Source: Polaromonas sp. P2-4
GTDB taxonomy: Bacteria > Pseudomonadota > Gammaproteobacteria > Burkholderiales > Burkholderiaceae_C
Assembly (NCBI GenBank): GCA_024703855.1
Contig: CP087965.1
Span: 70,001 to 134,000 of the forward strand
Reading direction: 5' to 3'
DNA length: 64,000 nucleotides
Part shown: positions 22,453-32,407 of the stretch, piece by piece
How positions within the stretch are numbered: the first letter of the stretch is position 1
Layout of the letters: each line of letters opens with the position of its first letter
Program-made: the position numbers and the translations under genes
Notes under the pieces: generated by a model
Database searches by the model: none
Seen by the model: the letters and a program-made list of their open reading frames with translations, nothing else
What the model was told of the DNA's origin: nothing

Positions 22453-23599
22453 ATGCCAACCTCTTCCACCCTGAAATCGCTGCTGGGCGGGCTGGCCCTG
22501 GCTGGCGCCAGCGTCACATGGGCCCAGCAAACCGTGCCCATTTTTGGCCTGGTTGAGCTCAGCGGCACCGGCGCCACATCGGGCAGCAATTTTGACAACG
22601 GCGTCAAGCTCGCCGTCAAGGAAATCAATGCCGCCGGCGGCATTCTGGGCCGCAAGATCAGCTACCAGTCTTTGGATACGCAGTCCAACCCGGGTGTGGC
22701 CAAGGCCCTGGCGCAAAAGGCCGTGGACCAGTCCGCCTATGTGGTGATGGGGCCGGTGTTTTCGGGCTCCATCATGGTCAGCATGGCCGAGACGCGGCGC
22801 GCCGAAATCCCCAATTTCACCGGTGGCGAGGCGGCGGCCATTACCCAGCAGGGCAACCCCTACGTGTTCCGCACCTCGTTCACGCAATCAACGGCCATGC
22901 CCAAAATCGCCAGCTACATTCAGAACACCGTCAAGGCCAAGTCGGCTGACGTCATTTACGTCAACAACGACTTCGGCAAGGGTGGACTGGACCTGATCAA
23001 AAGAACTGGAAGCGCGTGGCATCAAGGTGTCCAACAGCATTTCGACCGAGCCCGGGCAGATCGACTTCAGCGCGCCTGTGCTCAAGGCCAAACAGTCGGG
23101 CAGCGATGCGGTTTTCGTCTACAGCAACGAAGAAGAGTCGGCCCGCGCACTGCGCGAGTTGCGCAAACAGGGCTACGACAAGCCCATCATTGGCGAGACC
23201 GTGTTGACCAGCCAGAAGGTGATCGAGCTGGCCGGCGACGCGGCCAACGGTGCCGTCGCGCATGTCGGCTTGACGGCCGATGCGCCGCAGCCGCTGATTC
23301 GAAAATTCAGCGAGGCCTTTCAGGCGGAATACAAGGTCAAGTCCGACCACAACGGGCTGAAAGGCTACAGCGGCATGTACATCGTGAAGGCGGTGACGGA
23401 GAAGCTGGGCAAGTTCGACTCCAGGGCGTTCGCTGCAGCCATGAAAGGCATTTCACTGTCTGTCAAAGAGCATCCAGGCATCTTGCTGGACGTCAGCTTT
23501 GACGCCAACGGCGACCTTGACCGTGAGAGCTACATGACAAAAGTAGAAAACGGCAAGCAGGTGGTCAGCGGCATCTTGCCGCCCGTCGGCCGTAAATAA
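22453..23599 (+). CDS. LivK-like ABC transporter substrate-binding protein, one frameshift
   Basis: Periplasmic receptor of the branched-chain amino acid/aromatic acid family, about 381 residues with a signal peptide ending VTWAQQ. Type I periplasmic-binding features: IFGLVELSGTGATSGSNFDN, GVKLAVKEINAAGGILGRKI, VMGPVFSGSIMVSMAETRR and FKTSF-like VFRTSFTQSTAMP. The frame breaks at about 23000 (extra A; repaired DLIKELEARGIKVSNSIS). AGGAG precedes ATG 22453. No permease or ATPase genes are adjacent, so its ABC partners are elsewhere; an aromatic acid ligand is suggested by context only. Confidence 0.82.
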
Positions 23600-23612
23600 G
23601 GAATCCCCGAAA

Positions 23613-24451
23613 ATGAGTTCACATACCTTCGGCTTGGCCGGCATCATGGGCTGGCCCGTCGCGCATTCGCGCTCCCCCAAACTTCACAACTACTGGCTGG
23701 AAAAGTACGGCCTGCCGGGGGCTTACGTGCAATTGCCGGTAGCACCGGGCAAGCTTGACGTGGCGCTGCCCGGCCTGGCGGCCCTGGGCTTTCGCGGCTG
23801 CAACATCACCATCCCGCACAAGGTAGAGGCCCTCAAATTCGTTCACGAGGTGGACGCCAACGCCAAACGCATGGGCGCGCTGAACACCCTCGTGGTTCAG
23901 CCGGACGGATCGCTCAAAGGATTCAACAACGACGGCTTTGGCTATATCCAGAGCCTGCTGGACGCCAAACCGGACTGGCGCGCCGACACCGGCCCCATCA
24001 CCGTGCTGGGCGCTGGCGGCTGCTGCGCGCCGTGGTGCTGAGCCTGGCTGACCGCGGCGCCAAGGAAATTCGCCTGCTGAACCGCACGCCCGAGAAGGCC
24101 CAGGCCTTGGCTGCCGAATTTGGCGCACCCGTCAAGGCCTTGCCCTGGAGTGAGCGGCATGCAGCGCTGGCCGATGTGGCACTGCTCGTCAACACCACCA
24201 GCCAGGGCATGCATGGCAACCCGGCGCTGGAGCTGACGCTGGACGCGCTGCCCCGCCACGCGCTGGTGTCGGACGTCATTTACGTGCCGCTTCAAACGCC
24301 CCTGCTGGCCGCTGCACGGCTGCGCGGCAACCCTACCGTCAACGGTCTGGGCATGCTGCTCAATCAGGCGCGCCCGGCTTTTCACGCCTGGTTCGGGGTG
24401 ATGCCCGAGATCACGCCTGAGCTGCGCCGGGCCGTCGAAGCAACGTTGTGA
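23613..24451 (+). CDS. aroE: Shikimate dehydrogenase family protein (AroE-like), one frameshift
   Basis: NADP(H)-dependent reductase fold of about 279 residues. Substrate site HSRSPKLHNYWLEKYGL, catalytic Lys in NITIPHKVEALKF, FNNDGFGY, Rossmann VLGAGG and the NADP-preferring NRTPEKAQAL; end NGLGMLLNQARPAFHAWFG. The break near 24020 disrupts the GAGGAARAV loop (net one base missing). It sits 13 bp after the LivK-like gene and 10 bp before an amidohydrolase, so it is more likely a catabolic quinate/shikimate enzyme than the housekeeping AroE. Confidence 0.8.
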
Positions 24452-24461
24452 AGGCGACGTT

Positions 24462-25322
24462 GTGAACCTGTCGCAGATGCCTGTGGATGTGTCGATTTAC
24501 ACCGCGCCCAAGGTCGACTGCCACTGCCATGTGCTGGACCCTGAGGGTTTTGCGTACGCGGCGGATGTAGCCTATAGCCCGATGGGCCAGGAAACCGGCT
24601 CAGCCGAATATTTTTCGCACGTGCTCGGCGCTTACGGCGTGCGGCACGCCCTGCTGGTCGGCCCCAACTCCGGCTATGGCACAGACAACCGCTGCCTGAT
24701 GAGCGCCATTGCCGGCAGCCAGGGCCGCTTCAAGGGCATCGCCGTCGTCCCGAACGATGCGTCGGCGCTCTACCTGCAGGAACTCAAGGCCCAAGGCATT
24801 GTGGGCGTCGCCTTCAACATTGCCTTGCACGGACTGGACTACTACCGCACGGCCGCGCCCTTGCTGGCACGGCTGGCTGCGCTGGGCATGTTCGTGCAGG
24901 TTCAGGTGGAAGCCATCCAGCTCCAGACACTCACGCCCCTGCTGCTCGACTCGGGCGCACAACTACTGGTCGATCATTGCGGCCGGCCCGATGTGGCGCG
25001 CGGTGTCAGCGGCGAGGGCTTTGCCGCCCTGCTTAGGCTCGCGGACAGCCGGCGTGCCACGGTCAAGCTGTCGGGTTTTGCCAAGTTTTCTGCGCAGGAA
25101 TTTCCGTTTCCGGACACCCGTTCTTTCACCGACGCCCTGCTTCAGGCCTTCGGTGCAGACCACTGCGTCTGGGCGTCGGACTGGCCTTTTCTCAAGGCGC
25201 CGCGGCGCCTTGACTATGGGCCGCTGCTGCAACTGTTTGCGCAAACGGTGCCCGACGCGCAGGACCGGCACAAGATACTCTGGAGCACGCCGGCGCGGCT
25301 GTTCGGCTTCGGCCAGGACTGA
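24462..25322 (+). CDS. Amidohydrolase-superfamily hydrolase (LigI-related)
   Basis: Intact 286-residue TIM-barrel hydrolase of the amidohydrolase-2 family. It has VDCHCHVLDPEGFAYAADVA near the N-terminus, LLVGPNSGYGTDNRCLMSAI, LVDHCGRPDVARGVSGEGF and CVWASDWPFLKAP, the same motif order as LigI, to which it is distantly similar. GTG 24462 follows AAGGCG; ATG 24477 is an alternative. As last gene of the galA-side operon it probably hydrolyses a lactone or ring-cleavage intermediate. The substrate is not identifiable. Confidence 0.75.
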   Translation: MNLSQMPVDVSIYTAPKVDCHCHVLDPEGFAYAADVAYSPMGQETGSAEYFSHVLGAYGVRHALLVGPNSGYGTDNRCLMSAIAGSQGRFKGIAVVPNDASALYLQELKAQGIVGVAFNIALHGLDYYRTAAPLLARLAALGMFVQVQVEAIQLQTLTPLLLDSGAQLLVDHCGRPDVARGVSGEGFAALLRLADSRRATVKLSGFAKFSAQEFPFPDTRSFTDALLQAFGADHCVWASDWPFLKAPRRLDYGPLLQLFAQTVPDAQDRHKILWSTPARLFGFGQD

Positions 25323-25360
25323 GTTCGGTGAATCAAATCGGCCACCAGCCCATTAAACAC

Positions 25361-25388
25361 GGGCGCAATAAGCTATCAACTTCATAGC
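25361..25388. repeat. Dispersed AGCTAT/ATAGC repeat, copy 7
   Basis: GGGCGCAATAAGCTATCAAC followed by TTCATAGC; its last bases form the stop codon of the leftward oxidoreductase gene. Confidence 0.75.
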
Positions 25389-26275
25389 ACTCTGGCAGCA
25401 AGCAGCTTATCGGCGTAGTCCTGCCAGCGGGCGTCCAGGGCAAGGCCATTGAACACACCGGCACTGGCCTGGTCGGCCACCCATTGCTGCTTGTCGGCAA
25501 TGGCCGCCGTCATGTAGGGCTCAAAACCGGCCTCGCGCACGGTGTTGGCGGATTCACGCATTTCCTCGGCACGGCGCTGGCCGTGCTGCACCACCCGGCT
25601 GAAGAAGTAGGCGCCGGTTTTTTGCCAGTCGATGCTGGGGAAAGTTTCTGCCAGCGTGGGCAGCAGGTGGTCTTCCACGCCATAGGCTCTGGCCGTGGTG
25701 TAGCTCTCAATGACCAATGCCTCCAGGCCCTTGATCATCACGCTGCGGCACATCTTGATGGCACTGGCCACACCCAGCTTCTCGCTGACCGCCTTCGCGT
25801 CCATTCCCCAGGCCGTGAGCATGCCGGCCAGTTCGGCCGCACACGCACCGCCCAGCAGCATGGGCACGCGTATGCCATAAGGCGGCACCGAAGTCATCAC
25901 ACCCGCTTCAACATACCTGGCGCCTGCCGCAGCTATGAGCCGGGCGGCATCTTGCTTGGTGCCAGGCGAGGCGGAATTGAGGTCCAGAAAAACCGCGCCG
26001 GGCCGGATGTGCCGGGCTGCCGCCTGCGCCGCTGCCAGCGTGTTGGAAGCCGTGACAGCCGAAATGACCAGGTCGGCATGCCCGCATAACTTAGCCATGG
26101 AGCCGCAGGCCGCCACACCGGCTTGCGCCGCATGGGCCAGTTGCGCATCACGCAGGGCGGGCGCATCAAATTTGAGGTCCCAGGCGCTGGCGCTCAAGAC
26201 CCTGTCTTTGAGGCCGGCAGTGAAGATTTTGCCGACCTCGCCATAACCAATCATGCCCATGTGCTCACATTTCAC
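25382..26275 (-). CDS. NAD(P)-dependent beta-hydroxyacid dehydrogenase-like protein (DUF1932 type)
   Basis: Intact 297-residue protein. N-terminal Rossmann domain MGMIGYGEVGKIFTAGL, then LVISAVTASNTLAAAQ and GAVFLDLNSASPGTKQ as in 6-phosphogluconate/3-hydroxyisobutyrate dehydrogenases; the helical C-terminal part with KMCRSVMIKGLEALVIESYT is the DUF1932 variety. The catalytic Lys of the family is expected within SAIKMCRS. The substrate is unknown. It is followed 31 bp upstream by a Bug receptor gene on the same strand. Confidence 0.78.
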   Translation of the reverse strand: MKCEHMGMIGYGEVGKIFTAGLKDRVLSASAWDLKFDAPALRDAQLAHAAQAGVAACGSMAKLCGHADLVISAVTASNTLAAAQAAARHIRPGAVFLDLNSASPGTKQDAARLIAAAGARYVEAGVMTSVPPYGIRVPMLLGGACAAELAGMLTAWGMDAKAVSEKLGVASAIKMCRSVMIKGLEALVIESYTTARAYGVEDHLLPTLAETFPSIDWQKTGAYFFSRVVQHGQRRAEEMRESANTVREAGFEPYMTAAIADKQQWVADQASAGVFNGLALDARWQDYADKLLAARVL

Positions 26276-26306
26276 GTCTCGTTCTCCTGTGGTTCGGGAT
26301 GCGCGT

Positions 26307-27273
26307 TTACTGTGTCGGGATTTTGGCGCGGGTGATCACATCGCCCCAGCGCCTGATTTCGCTGGCGAGCAGTTCGGCAGCCTGCTCGGGCGAGCTGGAG
26401 CGCGCTTCAACATTCAAGTCGCGCAGCTTCTTCCTGACATCCGGGGCGTTGACGGCGGCTGCCACATCCTTGTTCAGACGGGCCATCACATGCCTGGGGG
26501 TTTTGGCCGGTGCGGCCAGCGCGTTCCAGCTCGATACCACATAGCCGGGCAGGCCGCTTTCCCTGGCGGTCGGCACATCGGGCAGCACGGCGGCGCGTTT
26601 GTCGCCCGTGACGGCGAGCGCACGCAAGGCCTTGGCGTTGATTTGCGGAAGGACGGGACCCAGAATTTCCACGGCGGCGTCAATCTGACCGCCACGCAAG
26701 GCCGTGATGACAGCCGGCGTGCCGTTAAACGGCACGATTTGCAAATCTGCGCCCGAGCTTGTCTTGAACAGCTCGGCCGCCAGGTTTTGCGTGCTGCCTA
26801 TGTTGATACTGCCCAGGTTGAGCTTGCCAGGGTTGGCCTTGGCAAAAGCGAGCAGCTCGCCCAGCGTTTTGAATTTCGAATCGGCAGGAGCGATGATGGC
26901 GATGTCAAAGAAACCCAGGGTGGAAACCGGCGCGAAATCGCGCTGGGTATCGAACGGCAGTGACTTGAACAGGCCGGCACTGACCGCGGTGGCGTTGGAC
27001 ATCAGCAGCAAAGTGTGGCCATCAGGCTCCGCCTTGGCCACGGTGTCGCCCGCCACAACACCGCCGGCGCCGGGCTTGTTTTCAACGACCACAGGTGTAC
27101 CTGAGCGAACCGCTGAGCTTCTGCGCCACGATGCGCGCGGTCAGGTCGGCCACGCCACCGGCACCAAAGGGCACCACGATCTTGACGGGTTTGCTGGGAA
27201 AAGTCTGAGCCGTGGCCACGTTGGCCACCACCATGGCGGCCAGCAGGCTGCAGGCAAGGCACCGAATGCGCAT
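26307..27273 (-). CDS. Bug/TctC-family solute-binding protein, one frameshift
   Basis: About 321 residues with signal peptide MRIRCLACSLLAAMVVANVA. Family motifs: FPSKPVKIVVPFGAGGVADL, VENKPGAGGVVAGDTVAKAE, PDGHTLLLMSNA and the end GDVITRAKIPTQ. The frame breaks near 27104 where an extra A separates LSGSL from GTPVVVENKPG. Pairs with the DUF1932 oxidoreductase downstream; ligand unknown. Confidence 0.84.
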
Positions 27274-27410
27274 GGTGTTGTCCCCTGTAGTTTGTATGGC
27301 GGTATTCTGGACCGCCCGGCCTCAAAACGTAAGCCGCCTCGGCCCTCTAGCAGTCAGAACAAAAACGCATAACCAGGGCCAGTGTCTTGTCCCACAAATA
27401 AGGTGATTAC

Positions 27411-27524
27411 ATGAAAAGCCGCAGCGACAAGCTGCGCAGCTTTATCGATACGCTGCAACGCCGTCTTCTCAATAAAAAGCGCCTCACGCCCTTGTTAATT
27501 GGGCGTGAGGCGCTATTTTTTTGA
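27411..27524 (+). pseudogene. rpoD 3'-end fragment carried in a 37-codon ORF
   Basis: Bases 27420-27454 repeat the last codons of rpoD (14088-14122) with one mismatch and in the same frame, giving [13 protein letters not shown]. Here they sit behind an ATG (27411) with AAGGTG six bases before it and, lacking the rpoD stop, run on through the terminator hairpin to TGA 27522-27524. It may be a recombination scar rather than a working small gene. Confidence 0.5.
27478..27522. terminator. Bidirectional rho-independent terminator
   Basis: Perfect 14-bp stem AGCGCCTCACGCCC / GGGCGTGAGGCGCT with a 9-nt loop, T-rich on both strands (ATTTTTTT right, TTTTTATT on the other strand left). It would end the leftward operon that stops at 27547. 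Confidence 0.85.
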
Positions 27525-27529
27525 TAGCT
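27501..27529. repeat. Dispersed AGCTAT/ATAGC repeat, copy 8
   Basis: GGGCGTGAGGCGCTATTTTT followed by TTGATAGC; its left half forms one arm of the terminator. Confidence 0.6.
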
Positions 27530-27546
27530 TTCTCATGAAATACGGA

Positions 27547-28712
27547 TCAGTGTGAGAGACTTTTCATCTCCGCATACAGATCAGCTTTTCCTTCAAATCC
27601 AATGCCCGGCAACGCCGGCAGATTCACATAACCGTTGTCGACCCCTACACCATCCGGAAAACCACCGTAGGGCTGGAACAGGTCGGGGGTATGACTCGTT
27701 ACCGCCCAGCCCCAGCCCCGCCGCAATGGCCAGCGACATCTGGTGGCCGCCATGTGGAATGCAACGGCTGGGCGACCAGCCATAGGCCTTCAGCATGTCC
27801 AGCGTGCGCAGGTACTCGACCAGGCCATAGCTCAAGGCGCAGTCGAACTGCAGCCAATCGCGGTCAGGCCGCATGCCGCCATGGCGGATCAGGTTGCGCG
27901 TCCTGCATGGAAAACAGGTTTTCGCCGGTGGCCAGGCTGCCCTGGTACACCTCGCCCAGCCGGGCCTGGAGTTCGTAATCGAGCGGGTCGCCGGCTTCCT
28001 CGTACCAGAACAACGGGTAGGCGGAAAGCGCTTTGCCATAGTCGATGGCCGTGGGCAGATCAAAACGTCCGTTGGCATCGACCGCAAGCTGCTGCCCCGG
28101 CTGGAGCAGCTTGAGCACGGATTCGATGCGCGCCATGTCTTCGGCCAGCGATGCGCCCCCAATCTTCATCTTGACGACCGAATAACCGCGCTCCAGGTAA
28201 CTGGTCATTTCATGGCGCAGGCCATCCAGGCCCTTGCCGGGATGGTAGTAACCGCCCGCCGCATAAACGAAGACACGCGGATTGGCCTGGCCATTGCCAT
28301 AACGCTGCGCCAGCAGTTCATACAGCGGCTTTTGTTCGATCTTTGCCACGGCATCCCACACCGCCATGTCGATGGTGCCCACGGCCACGGAACGCTCGCC
28401 ATGGCCGCCGGGCTTTTCGTTGGACATCATGCAGGCCCAGACCTTGTGCGGATCGATGTTGTCGCCGGTTTCATCGAGCAGCGTGGCCGGGGCCGCCTCC
28501 AGCACGCGGGGGCGAAACCGTTCACGGATCAGGCTGCCCTGGCCATAACGGCCATTGGAATTAAAGCCGTAGCCAATCACGGGCTTGCCGTCCCGCACCA
28601 CGTCGGTCACCACCGCCACCAGGCTGAGTGTCATCTTGGAGAAGTCGATGTAGGCGTTGCGGATGTCCGACTTGATGGGTCGGGTCGATTCGATGATGTC
28701 AATAATTTTCAT
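27547..28712 (-). CDS. tarD: D(-)-tartrate dehydratase-like enolase-superfamily enzyme, two frameshifts
   Basis: Repaired length about 388 residues. It tracks the characterised D-tartrate dehydratase along its whole length: RPIKSDIRNAYIDFSKMTLS, YGFNSNGRYGQGSLIRERF, VWACMMSNEKPGGHGERSVA, the catalytic KMKIGG near residue 180, AVDANGRFDLPTA, ATGENLFSMQDARNL, DWLQFDCALSYGLVEYLRTL, PSRCIPHGGHQMSLAIAAGL (catalytic His) and the tail PGIGFEGKADLYAEMKSL. Breaks near 27895 (GC lost) and 27701-27705 (extra C). The product would be oxaloacetate. It is downstream of DapA-like, Bug and SDR genes. Confidence 0.83.
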
Positions 28713-28724
28713 GAAATAGGTTCC

Positions 28725-29432
28725 TTAGCGCGGCAGCGAGGCGCCGCCGCAAATTTGGAGGTCTTGCCCGGTGATGGCCGCAGCCTGGGAAGACAGCAGG
28801 AAAGACACCAGGGCGGCCACTTCGGCCGGGTCGATGTAGCGGCCGATGGGCGGCAACTGTGGTGCGCTGCCGACGCGTGCCGGGTCACTCAGCATGGCGG
28901 TCTGCGTGGCGGCTGGCGAAACCACGTTCACCGTCACGCCGCTGGCCGCCACCTCGGCGGCCCAGCTGCGCGCCATCGCAATCAGCGCGGCTTTTACCGC
29001 CGCATACTGGCTGCGCCCGGCCATACCCTGCGCCACGCGGCTGCCGATCAGCACCACCCGGCCCAAGCCATGGCTGGCCATGGCGGGCACCAGCGCCTGC
29101 GCCAACTGGGTCGCCGACTGCACATGCAGGCGCCACATGGCTTCGCCGGCCTGCAGGTCGAGCGCGCCCAGCGGGGCCGTGCGCATCCAGCCCGCCGCGT
29201 GCACCAGTGCCGTCACCGGCGGCTGGCGCTGAAGCGCTTGGGCGATGGCGTTTTCATCCATCAGATCGACGCTCACCGGGGTAAAGTTCGCCTGCTGCAG
29301 CACAGGGGCCGCCAGGTCCCAGCCACTGACTCGCCACCCCTGCTCCAGCAAGTGCCGCGCAATCGCCAGGCCAATGCCCGAGCTGCTGCCGGTGACCAGC
29401 GCATGAGGGCTGGCAGGGGCTTCACTCGGCAC
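28725..29432 (-). CDS. Short-chain dehydrogenase/reductase
   Basis: Intact SDR of about 235 residues: ALVTGSSSGIGLAIARHLLE, HAAGW, Ser in LIGSRVAQGM and the catalytic YAAVKAALIAMARSWAAEVA, end TGQDLQICGGASLPR. It overlaps the upstream Bug gene by about 10 bp if GTG 29432 is the start, indicating translational coupling; a longer in-frame reading to 29495 lies inside the Bug gene and is unlikely. It probably oxidises a hydroxy or sugar acid. Confidence 0.78.
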   Translation of the reverse strand: MPSEAPASPHALVTGSSSGIGLAIARHLLEQGWRVSGWDLAAPVLQQANFTPVSVDLMDENAIAQALQRQPPVTALVHAAGWMRTAPLGALDLQAGEAMWRLHVQSATQLAQALVPAMASHGLGRVVLIGSRVAQGMAGRSQYAAVKAALIAMARSWAAEVAASGVTVNVVSPAATQTAMLSDPARVGSAPQLPPIGRYIDPAEVAALVSFLLSSQAAAITGQDLQICGGASLPR

Positions 29433-30387
29433 GGATGCCCCCTTCGGCAATGATTTTTGCGGACCTGGCCATGTCGTCACGCTGGAAGCGCGCAAAGTCG
29501 TCCATCGACCCGCCGCCCACCAGCAGGCCCTGCTGCACCAGTTTCTCGCGCATCTCGCCGTTCAGCGCCTTGTTGACCTCGGCGTTCAGACGCTGTGCAA
29601 TGTCAGCCGGCAGCTTGGCCGGACCCCACACACCGTACCAGCTGTAGAACTCGTAACCGGGGATGGTTTCGCCCACGGTGGGCACCTCGGGCAGGGTGGA
29701 CACGCGCGAAGCCGAGGTCACGGCGATGACCTTGAGCATGCCGCTCTTGTAGTAGTTGTACGAGCCCAGGATGGGGTCCACAAAGCCGCTGATCTGGCCG
29801 CCGATCAGGTCCTGGAATGCGGGCGCCGTGCCTTTGTAAGGCACGATCAGCAAGTCCAGATTGCCCGAGCGGCGCAGCAGTTCGGTGGACAGATGCCCGG
29901 CCGAACCGGTCGAGCCGATGGCAAACGACAGCTTGCCGGGGTTCGCCTTGCCGTAGGCGATCAGGCCCTTGAGGTCTTGCACCGGCAGGTTCTTGTTGAT
30001 GGCGATCGACAGCGGGGCCTTGGCAACCAGCGCCACCGGCACAAAGTCGCGCGTCACGTCATAGGGCGCAGACTTGACGGTCATCGGGGCAGTGGTGAAA
30101 GTGGACGCGTTAAACAGCAGGGTGTAGCCGTCGGCCGGCGCCTTGGCCACCGCATCGCCGCCTATCATGCCCTGGCCACCTGGCTTGTTCTCCACAAAAA
30201 AACTCTGGCCCGTTTGCTCTGTCAGCTTTTGGGCCAGCATGCGGCCCACGGTGTCCAGCGTGCCGCCCGGCGGAAACGGAATGATCAACTTGACCGACTT
30301 GGTTGGCCAGGCTTGTGCCATAGCGGAAGCACTGACACCGAGCAAGGCTGTGGCGATCAGGGTGCGAAGGAATTGTTGACGTTTCAT
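29422..30387 (-). CDS. Bug/TctC-family solute-binding protein
   Basis: Intact, 321 residues. Signal peptide MKRQQFLRTLIATALLGVSA ... AMAQ; family motifs WPTKSVKLIIPFPPGGTLDT, VENKPGGQGMIGGDAVAKAP, ADGYTLLFNAST, IVPYKGTAPAFQDLIGGQIS. Lies between the DapA-like aldolase and the SDR, so the cognate ligand is probably the sugar or hydroxy acid this cluster degrades. Confidence 0.88.
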   Translation of the reverse strand: MKRQQFLRTLIATALLGVSASAMAQAWPTKSVKLIIPFPPGGTLDTVGRMLAQKLTEQTGQSFFVENKPGGQGMIGGDAVAKAPADGYTLLFNASTFTTAPMTVKSAPYDVTRDFVPVALVAKAPLSIAINKNLPVQDLKGLIAYGKANPGKLSFAIGSTGSAGHLSTELLRRSGNLDLLIVPYKGTAPAFQDLIGGQISGFVDPILGSYNYYKSGMLKVIAVTSASRVSTLPEVPTVGETIPGYEFYSWYGVWGPAKLPADIAQRLNAEVNKALNGEMREKLVQQGLLVGGGSMDDFARFQRDDMARSAKIIAEGGIRAE

Positions 30388-30420
30388 GGTGTTTGTCTCC
30401 TCGAATGGCGGGGCTGAAAC

Positions 30421-31353
30421 TTACTTGAGAAGACCGGCGTTGGCGACAGCCAGGCGGATCAGTTCGTTTTCTGCGGCAGACGGTGCATGGGTCGGTGGGC
30501 GCACATGAGCACTCTCCAGCACACCGGCAAATTTCATGGCGGCTTTCATGCGGGCATGGGCTTCGCCGGTAGGCTCACCCGCGCCATAAACCGCCTCCTT
30601 GATCGGGGTGATGAGCCCCTGGATCTTCATGGCCTTGTGCAGGTCACCCTCTTTCACGGCTTCAAACAGGTCGATGATGAGCTGCGGGATGCAACTGGCG
30701 AAACCGACCAGCGCGCCATCCACGCCCTGCACCATGGAGGCCAGCAGGTACTCGTCGTGGCAGGTCAGAATCGCCTTCGAGGGATCGGCATCACGGATCG
30801 CCTTGATGTCACGCGCATATTTGCTCATCTCGCGCTGGCCCACCTTGAAGGCCTGCACGTAGGGCAGGCGCGCCAGATCGGCCAGCAACTCCGACGAATA
30901 CGAGGCCTGGGTCCGGGCGGGATAAACGTGGCAGACCAGGTCAAGTTGTGAGGCTTGCCAGATGGCATCGAAATACTGCAGCGCGTGATCCGAATGAAAG
31001 CCAAAACGCAGCCAGTGGTGGGGCGGCATCACGTCCAGCGCCTGGGCGCCAGCTTCTTTGGCCAGCCGCGCATGCTCTGCGGCTTCTGTCAGGCCTTCGC
31101 AAACAATCGAAGAAATGACGGGCATGCGCCCCTTGAGTTCGTCGGCCACGATGCGCGTGACCTGAGCGCGTTCAACCGGTGTGAGCGAAAACACTTCACC
31201 GGTGTGGCCATTGGTCATCACGGCCACCACACCTTTGTGGCTGGCGAGCCAGGAGGCGAGGCGGCGCAGGGCAGGTTCGTCGATGCGGTTGTCGGGGGTA
31301 AACGGGCAGGCGATGGCGGGAATAATCCCCCGATAATTGGCGATGGTTGGCAT
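30421..31353 (-). CDS. Dihydrodipicolinate synthase/N-acetylneuraminate lyase family aldolase
   Basis: Intact 310-residue class I aldolase. The barrel shows GIIPAIACPFTPDNRIDEPA, TNGHTGEVFSLTPVERAQVT, HVYPART (activating Tyr) and the Schiff-base Lys in VQAFKVGQREMSKYA. Sequence outside the motifs is unlike DapA, so it is probably a 2-keto acid aldolase or dehydratase acting on a sugar acid. First gene of the leftward operon 31353-27547, divergent from a LysR gene. Confidence 0.8.
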   Translation of the reverse strand: MPTIANYRGIIPAIACPFTPDNRIDEPALRRLASWLASHKGVVAVMTNGHTGEVFSLTPVERAQVTRIVADELKGRMPVISSIVCEGLTEAAEHARLAKEAGAQALDVMPPHHWLRFGFHSDHALQYFDAIWQASQLDLVCHVYPARTQASYSSELLADLARLPYVQAFKVGQREMSKYARDIKAIRDADPSKAILTCHDEYLLASMVQGVDGALVGFASCIPQLIIDLFEAVKEGDLHKAMKIQGLITPIKEAVYGAGEPTGEAHARMKAAMKFAGVLESAHVRPPTHAPSAAENELIRLAVANAGLLK

Positions 31354-31449
31354 GGATGCTCCTGAGTTGTAGATTGATGAAAAGATGCCGAATCATCAGC
31401 GAGCCCATGCCACACGTCCAATACTCGAAACGCATAGAACTATTCATTT

Positions 31450-32378
31450 ATGGGCCCCGGCAACCGACCGCTTGATCTTGAATGGCTGGAAGACTTCCTG
31501 GCGCTGGCCGACAGCGGCAATTTTTCCCGTGCGGCGCAGGCGCGTGCCATCGCGCAGCCCGCGTTCAGTCGCCACATCAAATCACTCGAAGAATGGGTCG
31601 GCGTTGATCTGTTTGACCGCAGTGCCCAGCCGGTATCGCTGACCGAAGCGGGCAAACGCTTTCACCCGTCTGTGGACGACCTGCTGCAACGGCTGGAGGT
31701 CTCGCGCCTCAAGGCCCGTGCCGCGCATGAGCAGGAGGCGATGAGCCTGCGGTTTGCAGCCACGCACGTGTTGTCATTGAGCTTTTTCCCCAACTGGCTC
31801 AGCGGCATCGAGGCGCAGTTGCGATTAGGGCCGATCCAGATCATTTCGGACAACCTGGTGGCGTGCGAGGAATTGATGCTGCAGCGGCGCGTTCAGTTTT
31901 TGCTTTGCCACGGCCATTCGTCAGTACCTTGCCGTCTTGACGACATACAGTTTGCATTTGCCCGCGTCAGCGGCGACGTACTGCTTCCCGTGACGGCACC
32001 TCTTGCCAGCGGGAAACCGCAGCACTGGATCGACGATTCGCCGAAAAAAAGGTGCCGATTCTGACCTACAGCCAGGACTCCGGCTTGGGGCGCATCATGC
32101 GCGCCCTGGTGCCTTCGGCCCTTGAAGAAGAACCATTTACCACCGTATTCACAGCCCACCACGCCGTGCTGCTCAAAACCATGGCGCTGGAAGGACGGGG
32201 CATTGCCTGGCTGCCCCGCAGCCTGATCAAGGACGAACTCAGTGCCGGAAAACTATTGCCGGCAGGCAGTCCGCACTGGCATATCCCGGTGGAGATCCGT
32301 CTTTTCCGCCAACGCGCCGCGTTGTCCGCGCCGGCGGAAGCCTTTTGGCAGGTGGTTGCCGACAAGGACGCAGAATAG
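31450..32378 (+). CDS. LysR-family transcriptional regulator, one frameshift
   Basis: About 309 residues: LEWLEDFLALADSGNFSRAA ... QPAFSRHIKSLEEWVG winged helix, and an effector domain whose C-terminal half reads LTYSQDSGLGRIMRALVPSA and LLKTMALEGRGIAWLPRSLI. The frame breaks in the A run at 32044-32050 (seven A, eight expected; repaired DSPKKKVPILTYS). Divergent from the DapA/tartrate operon with 96 bp between, so it probably controls that operon. Confidence 0.83.
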
Positions 32379-32407
32379 GGGCTCGATCGCTGGGATGCGG
32401 CCCGCCG

